64,000 nucleotides of DNA from Desulfocapsaceae bacterium (GCA_030653035.1 JAUSAB010000054.1:27791-91790), one strand, 5' to 3'; positions 34,521-43,073 are shown, numbered from the stretch's first letter. The notes: generated from the sequence alone by a model not told the origin. Made by a program: numbers and translations.

Positions 34521-35852
34521 ATGAGTATTAGAGAGGACGCGCGTAATGGTGTTGTCACCCCCCTGTTTGAAGCTTGTGCGCGCTATGAGTCTCTTCCCGT
34601 TGACCAATTAATGACGGGTGTAGCGTTAGGAACCATTGCCATAACAAAAAATCGGCATCATGATTTTGAAAAAATTATTGGAATTGGCAAACATACCTGC
34701 ACCAAGGTCAATGCCAATATCGGTTCTTCCCGTGATATTGCAAGCCTTGAGGAAGAACTGGAAAAATTACGGGTAGCAGTCAAGGCTGGCGCCGATACGG
34801 TCATGGATCTCTCCATGGGCGGGGATCTGGATGCGGTGCGCCGGGGAATCCTCGCGAACTGTCCGGTACCGCTGGGTACCGTACCGATTTATCAGGCCGT
34901 GGCCGAGGCAGTAGAACGGGATAAAAAAGAGATTGTTGATGTAACCGTTGACCAGATGTTCAAGGTCATTGAAAAACAGGCAATAGATGGTGTTGATTTT
35001 ATGACCATCCATTGCGGAATTAATCGTGATCTCCAGAAACGATTGAATAAGCAGAAACGAGTCATGGGGGTGGTCAGTCGTGGCGGCTCCTTTACCCTTG
35101 AATGGATGAGCCATCATAACAAAGAAAATCCTATGTTTGAGTATTTTGATGATCTGCTGGCCATCCTCAAGGAACATGAAGTGACCTTGAGCCTGGGTGA
35201 TGGGATCCGACCCGGCTGTCTGGCCGATGCCACCGACCGCAATCAGATCCAGGAGTTGATTCACCTAGGTGAATTGACCGAACGTGCCTGGGATGCCGGG
35301 GTGCAGGTAATCATCGAAGGACCGGGCCATATGCCCATGGACCAGATCGCTGCCAATGTCCTGCTCCAGAAAAAAATGTGTAAAAACGCACCATTTTACG
35401 TCCTGGGGCCCCTGGTCACCGATATCGCGCCCGGCTATGATCATATCACCGGGGCGATAGGCGGGGCTATTGCGGCGGCAGCTGGCGCTGATTATCTTTG
35501 TTATGTGACCCCGGCCGAGCATCTAAAACTGCCGAATGTCGATGATGTGCACGAAGGGGTTATCGCCTCCAAGATTGCGGCCCACGCCGCCGATCTCGTG
35601 AAAGGAATACCTGGGGCCATGGAGCGTGACCGGATGATGGCTGAGCGACGGAACAAATTGGACTGGAAGGGACAGATTGAATTGTCGCTGGACCCGGAAA
35701 AGGCCGCCCGCTTTCGTCGTGAAGGCGGAAGTGATAAAACCCCAGCCTGCTCCATGTGTGGTTCCTATTGTGCCATCCAGGTGTTTAACCGCTCCCAGGT
35801 GAATTTGCAGAAAACGGAACAGGAAGAGAAGGGGTGTAAGTCAAATGGGTGA
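34521..35852 (+). CDS. thiC: ThiC/BzaF-family radical SAM enzyme
   Basis: The 443-residue protein belongs to the ThiC family, which rearranges aminoimidazole ribotide to HMP phosphate (thiamine); the BzaF paralogue makes 5-hydroxybenzimidazole for cobamides. Start at 34521 (MSIREDARNG) after AAGGAG. Family motifs include KVNANIGSS, GADTVMDLSMGGD, VDFMTIHCGI, VSRGGSF, SLGDGIRPG, EGPGHMPMDQI, and GPLVTDIAPGYDHITGAIGG. The C-terminal cluster motif is CSMCGSYC, CX2CX3C, one residue shorter than the CX2CX4C of E. coli ThiC. It is a short-form enzyme lacking the N-terminal domain of long ThiC. ThiC is my default; no other thiamine or cobamide gene lies nearby to settle it. Confidence 0.85.
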   Translation: MSIREDARNGVVTPLFEACARYESLPVDQLMTGVALGTIAITKNRHHDFEKIIGIGKHTCTKVNANIGSSRDIASLEEELEKLRVAVKAGADTVMDLSMGGDLDAVRRGILANCPVPLGTVPIYQAVAEAVERDKKEIVDVTVDQMFKVIEKQAIDGVDFMTIHCGINRDLQKRLNKQKRVMGVVSRGGSFTLEWMSHHNKENPMFEYFDDLLAILKEHEVTLSLGDGIRPGCLADATDRNQIQELIHLGELTERAWDAGVQVIIEGPGHMPMDQIAANVLLQKKMCKNAPFYVLGPLVTDIAPGYDHITGAIGGAIAAAAGADYLCYVTPAEHLKLPNVDDVHEGVIASKIAAHAADLVKGIPGAMERDRMMAERRNKLDWKGQIELSLDPEKAARFRREGGSDKTPACSMCGSYCAIQVFNRSQVNLQKTEQEEKGCKSNG

Positions 35853-36177
35853 TTTTGTAAGCAGCATACTGGCCAGGATTGAGTCCACCCACATCCAGCA
35901 ACAGGTTAAAGATGTTGATTATGCAGGATTATTTACTAATCCCTGGTTTCTGGTGCCGTTTATCGCCCTGGTTGTTTATATGTTGTATAAACAGGCATTT
36001 CGCGATCTGATCATAGTCTTTATTTTTGTGGCAGTATGGTGGGTCAGTGGCACTGACTACATGCACACGCTGACGGTGGATGGTATTCTGCAAATGAACA
36101 AGATACTGCCAGTGGTCTTTGGCGGCGCCGGTGTACTGGCTTTTATCATTTATATGTTATTTGGGCGCTCTGATTAG
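35845..36177 (+). CDS. Small membrane protein of unknown function
   Basis: The 110-residue protein has an amphipathic N terminus (residues 1-30) and three hydrophobic segments (about 33-48, 55-67 and 86-106). It contains NPWFLVPFIALVVYMLYKQAFRDLIIVFIFVAVWWVSGTDYMHTL. I recognise no family. Its ATG overlaps the 3' end of the thiC-like gene by 8 bases, so translation is probably coupled. AAGAGAAGGGG lies 5-15 bases upstream. The order suggests a functional link or simple co-expression. Confidence 0.75.
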   Translation: MGDFVSSILARIESTHIQQQVKDVDYAGLFTNPWFLVPFIALVVYMLYKQAFRDLIIVFIFVAVWWVSGTDYMHTLTVDGILQMNKILPVVFGGAGVLAFIIYMLFGRSD

Positions 36178-36237
36178 TGACGAATCCAGCTCAACCTGGG
36201 TCAGGTTAACCGTTCTCTCTCTTTAGCGGGACACAAG

Positions 36238-37311
36238 ATGCAATTTCGTAACGGTGTTTTTATCATTACAGAAGAACGGTATTGTCCACTCTACAACGTG
36301 GGAGAGGAAATCTACGTCGATGGAGGGGTGATGCGGCTACCGGCAGCCAAGTCAACCTGCCTGATTCTGGCCCAGGATATTATCAAGCTGGTGTCTGAAG
36401 ATATGGCCTACGAAAGCTATCTTCAAGGGACAAAAAAGAAATCGAAATTTGAATGTGGTGGCTGCAGTGGACGTATTTCTTTTGAATTTAAGCAGGAAAA
36501 AGAATTCGCCACCGTCCAAATGAAGTTGCTGGCGGCAGCCCAGCGCAAAGAAAAATTAAAAGATATCTCACAGTTTGCCAGCCTGTTACGGGGAATTCAA
36601 ATCTTCCAGCCACTTAGCGATGAAGACCTCCTTGATCTGGCAACTCTGTTGCAAATAGAAAAATGCCCCTGGGGGTTCCCGGTCCTACAAAAAGGTGATG
36701 TCGGAGACCATCTGTATATCATTCTTTCCGGACGGGTAGAGGTCATGGATGAAGATGGGGTTACTCTGGCCGATATGGGTAAGGGCGCCGTTTTTGGTGA
36801 AATGAGCCTGTTGTCCGGCGAAAGAGTGACCACAACCATTATGGCCACTGAACCCACCGAGCTTGCGACCCTAAGCAAAAAAAACTTTCACCATATGCAG
36901 GTGCGATTTCCTGCCTTGCAAGTCTTTTTCTATAAGTTACTGGTAGGCAGGATTACAACGATCAATCAGCAGCGAGCAGAAGAGCTCTCCTCCGGCATGG
37001 TTGGACAGTTTGCTGATATCCCCCCGGTTGAGTTGTTGCAGATGATCAACTCAAACCAAAAAACCGGCGCTTTAAAGATAGAGGCAGGTAAAAGCAAAGG
37101 GCAGCTATTCTTTAATGAAGGCGAACTGGTCTATGCCGTATTTAATGGCAAGGATGCCCAAGAGGCATTTTATGAGGTGCTTGCCCTTAAGGATGGCCGT
37201 TTCAAGTTTGTGCAGGGGCTGTCTTCTCAGGACATGCAGTATAAGGTTATTGGCGGCTTTATGGGGATGTTGATGGAAGGGATGAAACGACTGGATGATC
37301 AAGAAGTATAG
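36238..37311 (+). CDS. Cyclic-nucleotide-binding-domain protein with C-terminal PATAN (DUF4388) domain
   Basis: The 357-residue cytoplasmic protein has three parts. Residues 1-90 contain a Cys-bearing segment (YCPLYNVGEEIYVDGG, FECGGCSGRISFEF) that resembles short redox- or metal-related domains; the role is unclear. Residues about 115-235 form a CRP-like domain with LQKGDVGDHLYIILSGRVEVM and VFGEMSLLSGERVTTTIMA; the usual RSA after FGE is altered, so cNMP binding is doubtful. Residues about 255-350 are DUF4388/PATAN (FADIPPVELLQMINSNQKTGALKIEAGKSKGQLFFNEGELVYAVFNG), linked to two-component and gliding regulators. There is no DNA-binding helix-turn-helix. It lies 60 bases after the small membrane gene. 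Confidence 0.82.
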   Translation: MQFRNGVFIITEERYCPLYNVGEEIYVDGGVMRLPAAKSTCLILAQDIIKLVSEDMAYESYLQGTKKKSKFECGGCSGRISFEFKQEKEFATVQMKLLAAAQRKEKLKDISQFASLLRGIQIFQPLSDEDLLDLATLLQIEKCPWGFPVLQKGDVGDHLYIILSGRVEVMDEDGVTLADMGKGAVFGEMSLLSGERVTTTIMATEPTELATLSKKNFHHMQVRFPALQVFFYKLLVGRITTINQQRAEELSSGMVGQFADIPPVELLQMINSNQKTGALKIEAGKSKGQLFFNEGELVYAVFNGKDAQEAFYEVLALKDGRFKFVQGLSSQDMQYKVIGGFMGMLMEGMKRLDDQEV

Positions 37312-37346
37312 GCAGCGCGCAACGCTTGGCCCCTCATCAACATCCC

Positions 37347-37817
37347 TCAATACAGAGTTTTCTGTTCCAGGTCTAACCAGAGCCTGAGCCCATCCTTGGC
37401 CTCTTGAGGCAGAAGTTGTTGCATCTGTAAACTCCTGTTGTCTTTATCTAGGGCCATCTCGGAATAAATAAAGGCATCGGCAAAACCGACAGTTGCGGCA
37501 TCGTTATGATCCGCACCGTAAACAATCCGCTTCAGTCTGGCCCAATAGGCAGCCGCCAGACACATAGGACATGGTTCACAGTTGACGAAGAGTTCATAGC
37601 CGCTCAGGTCAAAGGTTTGCAGGGCAGCGCAGGCATTACGGATACAAACTATTTCCGCATGGGCGGTAGGGTCGTTACTAGAGGTGACCCGGTTCCATCC
37701 TTGCGCGACAACAACACCATCCAAAGCAATGATCGCGCCAAAAGGACCACCGGCACCAGCCAGCATTTTCTCTCTTGCCAGGTGGATTGCCGCTCTCATT
37801 AATTCCTGATCTGTCAT
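37347..37817 (-). CDS. guaD: Nucleoside/base deaminase, guanine deaminase-like
   Basis: The start at 37817 (MTDQELMRAAIHLAREKML, 156 residues) matches the family better than the in-frame ATG at 37844. The zinc site of the cytidine/deoxycytidylate deaminase superfamily is complete: HAEIVCIRNAC (HAE) and PCPMCLAAAYWA (PCxxC). GPFGAIIALDGVVVAQGWNRV is the base-binding N-terminal strand. The closest pattern is B. subtilis-type guanine deaminase (guanine to xanthine), with tRNA adenosine deaminase as the alternative; the longer C-terminal part after PCxxC favours GuaD. It is transcribed alone, opposite to its neighbours. Confidence 0.85.
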   Translation of the reverse strand: MTDQELMRAAIHLAREKMLAGAGGPFGAIIALDGVVVAQGWNRVTSSNDPTAHAEIVCIRNACAALQTFDLSGYELFVNCEPCPMCLAAAYWARLKRIVYGADHNDAATVGFADAFIYSEMALDKDNRSLQMQQLLPQEAKDGLRLWLDLEQKTLY

Positions 37818-37941
37818 TTTTTTCTTGCCCCCGTGCGTTGCCATTGCCTGAACCGGTATTACTCTCTGAGAAACAGGCTACAATCCCCTCAAGTAAAAAA
37901 GGGCACCCAGAAACTGAAATATCTTTCAAGGAGACCGAGCA

Positions 37942-38445
37942 ATGAAAAAAGAAATGGAAAAAGCTTTAAACAAGCAGGTAAATGCTGAACTGTACTCCAG
38001 TTATCTCTATCTGGCCATGGAATCCTATTTTCAATCAATCAGTCTGTCCGGTTTTGCCTCCTGGATGCGTGTTCAGGTTCAGGAGGAGATGTTTCATGGA
38101 ATAAAGATATACGATTATATCCATGAGCGCGGTGGAAAGGCAAGGCTTGAGGCCATTGCCAAACCGGAAGAAAAATGGGAGACCCCTCTGGCAGCCTTTG
38201 AACATGTCCTGGCCCATGAGCAGCATGTAACCGGGTTGATCAATAATCTCATTGATGTAGCCCTTGATGTCCGTGATCATGCCGCCAAGGCCTTTCTCGA
38301 CTGGTTTATCACGGAGCAGGTCGAGGAAGAATCCACAGCTGGGCAGATTGTTGATCGGTTGCGTCTCATCGGCAAGGACTCCAGCGGCCTGTTTCTTCTC
38401 GATACCGAGCTTGCCAAGCGGGTCTTTGTTGTGCCGGTCAAATAA
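37942..38445 (+). CDS. ftnA: Bacterial non-heme ferritin
   Basis: The 167-residue four-helix protein stores iron as a 24-mer. Ferroxidase residues are visible: Glu in NKQVNAELYSSYLYLAM, the EExxH motif VQEEMFHGIKIYDYIHERGG, HEQHVTGLINNLI, and the Gln/Glu in FITEQVEEESTAGQ. There is no heme-binding Met pattern of bacterioferritin. A strong ribosome binding site AAGGAG is 8 bases upstream of the ATG. It may protect against iron-driven oxidative stress. The downstream HEAT-like gene starts 13 bases after its stop. Confidence 0.95.
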   Translation: MKKEMEKALNKQVNAELYSSYLYLAMESYFQSISLSGFASWMRVQVQEEMFHGIKIYDYIHERGGKARLEAIAKPEEKWETPLAAFEHVLAHEQHVTGLINNLIDVALDVRDHAAKAFLDWFITEQVEEESTAGQIVDRLRLIGKDSSGLFLLDTELAKRVFVVPVK

Positions 38446-38458
38446 TTCGCCAGGAACA

Positions 38459-39169
38459 ATGAGCAGCAGAAAAATCAAACAGGAGGTGCTTACCCATCTG
38501 GCCTCTGCAGATCTTGATCATATCTGTCGCGAAATACAGAAATTTGCAGATAAGGATCTGGTAAATCCTCTTTTTTCCGCCTTATCTCGTCCTGAAGAGA
38601 CGGTACGTTGGCATGCCATTAGTGCCTTTGGTCAAGTCGTGCCGCGTCTGGCTGATCAGGATATGGAGGCAGCCAGGATTGTGATGCGGCGTTTCCTCTG
38701 GAGTCTTAATGACGAGTCTGGAGGTATTGGCTGGGGGGCGCCTGAGGCGATGGCCGAGATCATGTTGCATCATGATCGTTTGGCAGAGGAGTATCTCCAT
38801 ATGCTCATCTCCTATCTCCGACCAGACGGGCCTCTTGAACATCAGGATGGAAATTTTCTGGAACTACCATCGTTGCAATGTGGTCTACTTTGGGGGATTG
38901 GCCGCCTGGCAGAACGGCGGGCGGCAATACTGATTTCGCATGGTGTGGTTGCCGATCTGCTCCCGTATCTGCAATCAGCAGACGGGAGTGTGCGTGGTCT
39001 GGCGGCATGGTCCCTCGGTCGTCTGCGGGCCGTTGCCTTCCGGGACGCATTACTGCCACTGGCAACAGATAATAGTCAGGTTCGCCTGTACCAACAGGGA
39101 CAAATACAACTCTTTTCCGTGGCCGAGCTTGTAAAAAATGCCCTGCTCCAGATAACTACCCCTATATGA
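38459..39169 (+). CDS. HEAT-like repeat protein, DVU0298-type
   Basis: The 236-residue protein, from the ATG at 38459 (AGGA 4 bases upstream), consists of helical repeats. It contains LFSALSRPEETVRWHAISAFGQVVPRL, MRRFLWSLNDESGGIGWGAPEAMAEIM, and GSVRGLAAWSLGRLRAV. This resembles the DVU0298 family known from sulfate reducers, with the GGIGWGAPEAMAEI signature. HEAT-like proteins usually scaffold other proteins; no enzymatic motif is visible. Its stop overlaps the start of the nitrilase-HldE2 gene by 4 bases (ATGA), so the two are co-translated and may work together. Confidence 0.82.
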   Translation: MSSRKIKQEVLTHLASADLDHICREIQKFADKDLVNPLFSALSRPEETVRWHAISAFGQVVPRLADQDMEAARIVMRRFLWSLNDESGGIGWGAPEAMAEIMLHHDRLAEEYLHMLISYLRPDGPLEHQDGNFLELPSLQCGLLWGIGRLAERRAAILISHGVVADLLPYLQSADGSVRGLAAWSLGRLRAVAFRDALLPLATDNSQVRLYQQGQIQLFSVAELVKNALLQITTPI

Positions 39170-40482
39170 CTCTTGAGGATCCTCCTTTGCTTTTTGAATA
39201 CCCCTCCTTTCTTTCGGCAGGTTTTTTTCAATTTGAAATCGTTCCTGCCGCCCCTGCTGTCAACCTTGACCGATTACGGGCTGCATTGCAGAGAAATCCA
39301 CCTCCTCCCGGAACAATTCTGATTTTACCTGAACTGTGGGCAACCGGCTTCGTTTATAAACAACTGGCCGAACTCAGCGTTAAAACTCCCTGGCTTCTTG
39401 AGCAATTAAGAGAGATTGCCGCCCTGTATCATATTGTGATCGCGGGAACCCTGGTGGAAAGGGTTGATGATAAGCAGGGAGTACTGCTTTACAATACCCT
39501 GTTTTTCTGTGGCAGTGACGGCCTGCAAGGCAAGATACGCAAACAGCACCTTTTTTCATTCTGGCGCGAAGATGAATGGCTGACCCAAGGAGATTCACCA
39601 CGACCAGTAGCAACAGAATCAGGACTCGTTGGCGGACTGGTTTGTTACGACCTGCGTTTTCCAGAAACAGCTAAAGTTCAATGTCAGCAAGGGGCGAATC
39701 TTCTACTGGTCTCTGCGCAATGGCCCCTGGCGCGGATTGAACAGTGGCGCACCTTGCTTCAGGCGCGGGCCATAGAGAATCAAACTTTTGTTGTTGCCGG
39801 CAACGGATGCGGCATGAGCAATGACCTCAAACTGGGCGGCCATTCCCTGATTATTGATCCAGCCGGAGAAATTCTACTAGAAGCAGGTGAAGAAGAACAA
39901 ATGGCCACGATCTCCCTTGACCACCAGAGACAAGAGCAATTGCGGGAACGTTTTAATACGGTAGCCCCGGCCTGTTATTCATTTGATGATCAGGACAAAA
40001 TCGTCTCCCTTGCCGAGTGTACACGGATTGTGGAACTCAGAAAAAGACAGGGGCAGCGGATTGTCTTTACCAATGGCTGTTTTGATATCCTGCATGCCGG
40101 GCATGTAGAGTATCTGCAACAGGCCAGACAGCAGGGTGATTTTCTGGTGGTTGGTTTGAACAGCGATCAGTCTATTCGTTCAATCAAAGGTGAGAATCGA
40201 CCGATCAATGAGGAGTCCCGACGAGCTCGGGTTTTGGCGGCGCTGGGGTGCGTGGATGCCGTTGTCCTGTTTAGCGATGACACCCCGCTCGCCCTGATCA
40301 CAGCTCTTTTGCCCCAGATCATGGCGAAAGGAGCAGATTGGCAGGAAGATACCATTGTCGGAGCACGCGAGGTCAAGGCCAATGGTGGCAAAGTGGTGAG
40401 GATCCCCTTCACAACAGAGACCTCCACCACCAAAATCATAAAAAAAATCAGGGGACAGGAAAATTCTTTCCCTGTCCCCTGA
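39166..40482 (+). CDS. Fusion of nitrilase-superfamily amidase and HldE2/RfaE2 nucleotidyltransferase
   Basis: One uninterrupted frame of 438 residues joins two enzymes. Residues 20-265 are a carbon-nitrogen hydrolase with the Glu-Lys-Cys triad Glu56 (LILPELWATGF), Lys126 (KIRKQHLF) and Cys160 (GLVCYDLRFPE), close to omega-amidase/Nit2-type enzymes. Residues 285-430 are a cytidylyltransferase-fold domain of RfaE2 type: FTNGCFDILHAGHVEYL (HxGH motif 310-313), VVGLNSDQSIRSIKGENRP, and TTETSTTKIIKKI. This domain adenylylates D-glycero-beta-D-manno-heptose 1-phosphate for LPS core. The last six or so residues and the stop codon lie in a REP-like hairpin. The physiological reason for joining an amidase to a heptose enzyme is not known to me. 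Confidence 0.9.
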   Translation: MTLEDPPLLFEYPSFLSAGFFQFEIVPAAPAVNLDRLRAALQRNPPPPGTILILPELWATGFVYKQLAELSVKTPWLLEQLREIAALYHIVIAGTLVERVDDKQGVLLYNTLFFCGSDGLQGKIRKQHLFSFWREDEWLTQGDSPRPVATESGLVGGLVCYDLRFPETAKVQCQQGANLLLVSAQWPLARIEQWRTLLQARAIENQTFVVAGNGCGMSNDLKLGGHSLIIDPAGEILLEAGEEEQMATISLDHQRQEQLRERFNTVAPACYSFDDQDKIVSLAECTRIVELRKRQGQRIVFTNGCFDILHAGHVEYLQQARQQGDFLVVGLNSDQSIRSIKGENRPINEESRRARVLAALGCVDAVVLFSDDTPLALITALLPQIMAKGADWQEDTIVGAREVKANGGKVVRIPFTTETSTTKIIKKIRGQENSFPVP

Positions 40483-40483
40483 T
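40447..40483. repeat. REP-like hairpin overlapping the 3' end of the fusion gene
   Basis: ATCAGGGGACAGG (40447-40459) and CCTGTCCCCTGAT (40471-40483) form a perfect 13-base stem with an 11-base loop. The stop codon (40480-40482) lies inside the right arm. The GGGGACAGG type is reminiscent of REP elements linked to RAYT transposases; it may also act as a terminator-like mRNA 3' structure. Confidence 0.65.
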
Positions 40484-40606
40484 TACAACAATTTCTTCGC
40501 GCGAAAAAACAAAGACGCAAAAAAAGCTGCTCTCCCTGATCTGGTGTGAAGTTCGTCTGTTCTTCCCTCAAGTTTTGTAACAGCTTCTTGTATATTCTTC
40601 GCCAGC

Positions 40607-40652
40607 CACTTTCAAGAAACAGCCGGTAAAAATTGGCTGTTTCTTGAAAGTG
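40607..40652. repeat. 18-base perfect inverted repeat
   Basis: CACTTTCAAGAAACAGCC (40607-40624) and its exact complement (40635-40652) with a 10-base loop. It lies in the convergent gap between the fusion gene and the chemoreceptor. It has no T run and is the second of three palindromes there. Function unknown. Confidence 0.65.
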
Positions 40653-40663
40653 TGAAAGTGGCA

Positions 40664-40720
40664 TAAGGTGCCGTAATAAAATAAGCAAAAAAGCACTGCT
40701 TATTTCATAACGGCACCTAA
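40664..40720 (-). terminator. Imperfect 24-base hairpin at the chemoreceptor stop codon, includes element copy C
   Basis: Arms 40664-40687 and 40697-40720 pair at 21 of 24 positions with loop AAAAAGCAC. The right arm is dispersed-element copy C (TTAGGTGCCGTTATGAAATAA on the minus strand), and its TAG is the chemoreceptor stop. It probably stabilises or ends the chemoreceptor mRNA. A T run suited to intrinsic termination is only partial. Confidence 0.55.
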
Positions 40721-42960
40721 ATTTTATACCGTCCCACCAGCTCTTTCAAGTTCACCGCCAGATTGGCCAGATCTTCGGCACTGTTGTTAACTCTGTTACC
40801 ATTAGCGGAGATTTCTTCAGCTATGCGGCTGACCTCAGCGATATCCCGTGCCGTTTCACCGGCCACAGCCGAACTCTGAGAGACATTTTCGTTGACCTCT
40901 GCCATACCCACTGAGGCCTGAGAGATGTTGCCGGCAACTTCCTGGGTTGTTGCCTTCTGTTCGTCCATAGCAGTGGCAATAGAGGTAACAATGACATCTA
41001 CTTCGCTGATAACAGTAGCAACTTCTTTGATCTCCAGGACTGTTTCTTTCGTTGATTTCTGAATTGTTTCAATGCGCTGCTTGATCTCGTTGGTCGCAGC
41101 TGAGGTCTGTTTAGCCAGCTCCTTGATCTCATTGGCCACCACCGCAAACCCCTTCCCAGCTTCTCCTGCCCTGGCCGCTTCAATAGTGGCGTTCAAGGCC
41201 AGCAGATTGGTCTGCTCTGAAATTTCGTTAATAACCTCGGTGACCTTGCTGATCTCCAGGGTGTCACGTCCCAATTGATCTATTTTTTCAGAGGCCTTGG
41301 CGGCTCGTTTAGATGCATTATGGGCGATACCCTGACCTCTTTCGGTGTTCTCGGAGATCCCTTGGGCCGTAACATTCATTTCTTCAACAGCAGCAGCCAT
41401 CATGTTAACATTTTCAGTGGCCGCCTCGCTGGCCATGGTCACGGAGGCCATGTTGGAGCTCATTTCCTCGGCCGCTGCCGCAACACTGACTGCCTTCTGG
41501 GAAGAGAGATCAGCCCCATGCGACATCTCGCCGGCAATAGTAGTAAGCTCGGCTGAGGATGAAGAGAGGTGAATGATATCGTCAGCCAGTTGCTGAAACA
41601 TAGACCGGATTTCAACGGCCATGGTATTCAGAGATTGGGTTAATATTCCAATCTCATCTTCGCGGTCAATCGCAAGCGTGGTCGTAAGATCACCCTTGGC
41701 CATGGCCTCGGCAAAATGAACCCCTTTGTTTAAGGAATTGACAATGGAGCGGACAGTAAAAAAGGAGAGCAGCCAGCTGCAGAAAACGACGATCAAACCA
41801 ATAGAGATGGCCAGTATCCCCATTTTTTTCGCCACCTTCATGGTGTTTTCAAGTTGGCTCTCTTGACGTTCTGTTGCCCGTTTTACTATATCTTTAACCA
41901 GGGGTTCAACTTTATGGGATGCCTCGCTCATAACGGCCAGGGCTTTATTAATCTGGTGGTCGGTTTTCACCACCTTGGCAAAGGTCTTATCGTAGGCCTC
42001 CAGGTCTTTGTTTATAACTTCAGAGTATTTGGCATCAATAGAGGAATCAAAAAAAGCCGCTTGCATTTCTGCCACAAGCTCCTTGGTGGCATCGGCATAT
42101 TTATCCAGCCGGGTGAGGATGTAGTTTTTCTCCGTCAGTCGCAAGGCTAACAGCTTGGAATGAATATTTGGCATATAAAGTTGACTGAGGGCAGATTCAA
42201 CTGCAACTGCCTGCTTTTGCATCTCTAACAGGGTTGGTTCATCAGAAGAGGTGATATATTTTTGGATGGCGGCTTGATAACCAGCAAGGACGGCAAGCTG
42301 CTCTTGATAAACATCCCCCTGATCTTCAAGGACGTTCAGGCTTGCTTCGTATTTTTTGAGGGCCCGAGCCATCTTGTCTTTATGCTCTGACGATTTGGTC
42401 CGCACAAATTCTTTTTCAAAACGCCGAACCTGCACCAAGGCCAGATAGGCATCCCCCAACTGATGCTTTTTCAGGTTTTCGGCAACACGCAGGGCAATGG
42501 CTTTGAATTCGCCTTGCAGTCCGGAATTGCTATCCAAACCATTAAGTTTTTCTGCAATGACCACATCCTGAAAAGACTTTTCATACAGGCTTGCCTGCTC
42601 CAAAATTGATACGGCCAGCACCGCCGTCTCCTTGTTGCTGTCACCGGCTAGTTTGGATATTTCATTGGCATTCTCTTTTAATTCCTTAATCGCAACATCT
42701 ACCTTTGCCACATTAGCAATATCTTTGCGCATGAGAAAATCTTTCTCGGCCAACCGGGCCTGCAACAAGCTGACATCCGCCAAGGTCGCATGTTCAGCAA
42801 TGGCCATATCGACATTGATGAGTTGCTTAAATGCCCCGCTGGTGTTGCTCACTGTCCATTGATAGAGACTGAGCACCAAAATAAAAGACACAAAGGTAAG
42901 ACCAAAGATTACCCCGAATTTGGCTGCCAGTTTCAGATGAGACCATTGTAAGCTACTCAT
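40717..42960 (-). CDS. Methyl-accepting chemotaxis protein
   Basis: The 747-residue chemoreceptor starts at the ATG at 42960, with GGGAGG 8 bases upstream; an in-frame ATG at 42996 lies before that site. Topology: membrane helix 1 (about 13-35, [21 protein letters not shown]), a long helical periplasmic sensor (about 36-365, HBM-like bimodular helices), membrane helix 2 (about 377-400), HAMP (about 400-455), and the cytoplasmic signalling hairpin. The tip contains [38 protein letters not shown]. There is no C-terminal NWETF-type pentapeptide. It signals to CheA/CheW. The ligand is unknown. No other chemotaxis gene lies in the window. Confidence 0.95.
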   Translation of the reverse strand: MSSLQWSHLKLAAKFGVIFGLTFVSFILVLSLYQWTVSNTSGAFKQLINVDMAIAEHATLADVSLLQARLAEKDFLMRKDIANVAKVDVAIKELKENANEISKLAGDSNKETAVLAVSILEQASLYEKSFQDVVIAEKLNGLDSNSGLQGEFKAIALRVAENLKKHQLGDAYLALVQVRRFEKEFVRTKSSEHKDKMARALKKYEASLNVLEDQGDVYQEQLAVLAGYQAAIQKYITSSDEPTLLEMQKQAVAVESALSQLYMPNIHSKLLALRLTEKNYILTRLDKYADATKELVAEMQAAFFDSSIDAKYSEVINKDLEAYDKTFAKVVKTDHQINKALAVMSEASHKVEPLVKDIVKRATERQESQLENTMKVAKKMGILAISIGLIVVFCSWLLSFFTVRSIVNSLNKGVHFAEAMAKGDLTTTLAIDREDEIGILTQSLNTMAVEIRSMFQQLADDIIHLSSSSAELTTIAGEMSHGADLSSQKAVSVAAAAEEMSSNMASVTMASEAATENVNMMAAAVEEMNVTAQGISENTERGQGIAHNASKRAAKASEKIDQLGRDTLEISKVTEVINEISEQTNLLALNATIEAARAGEAGKGFAVVANEIKELAKQTSAATNEIKQRIETIQKSTKETVLEIKEVATVISEVDVIVTSIATAMDEQKATTQEVAGNISQASVGMAEVNENVSQSSAVAGETARDIAEVSRIAEEISANGNRVNNSAEDLANLAVNLKELVGRYKI

Positions 42961-43073
42961 TCCATACCCTCCCAAATTATTGGTCAATGGAGACATTGAT
43001 GCAAATAATCCACATTAGCCCGTTCACCCTGATCGTATCAAAAGGCTTTATCTATTTCGACAATCTCAATACA

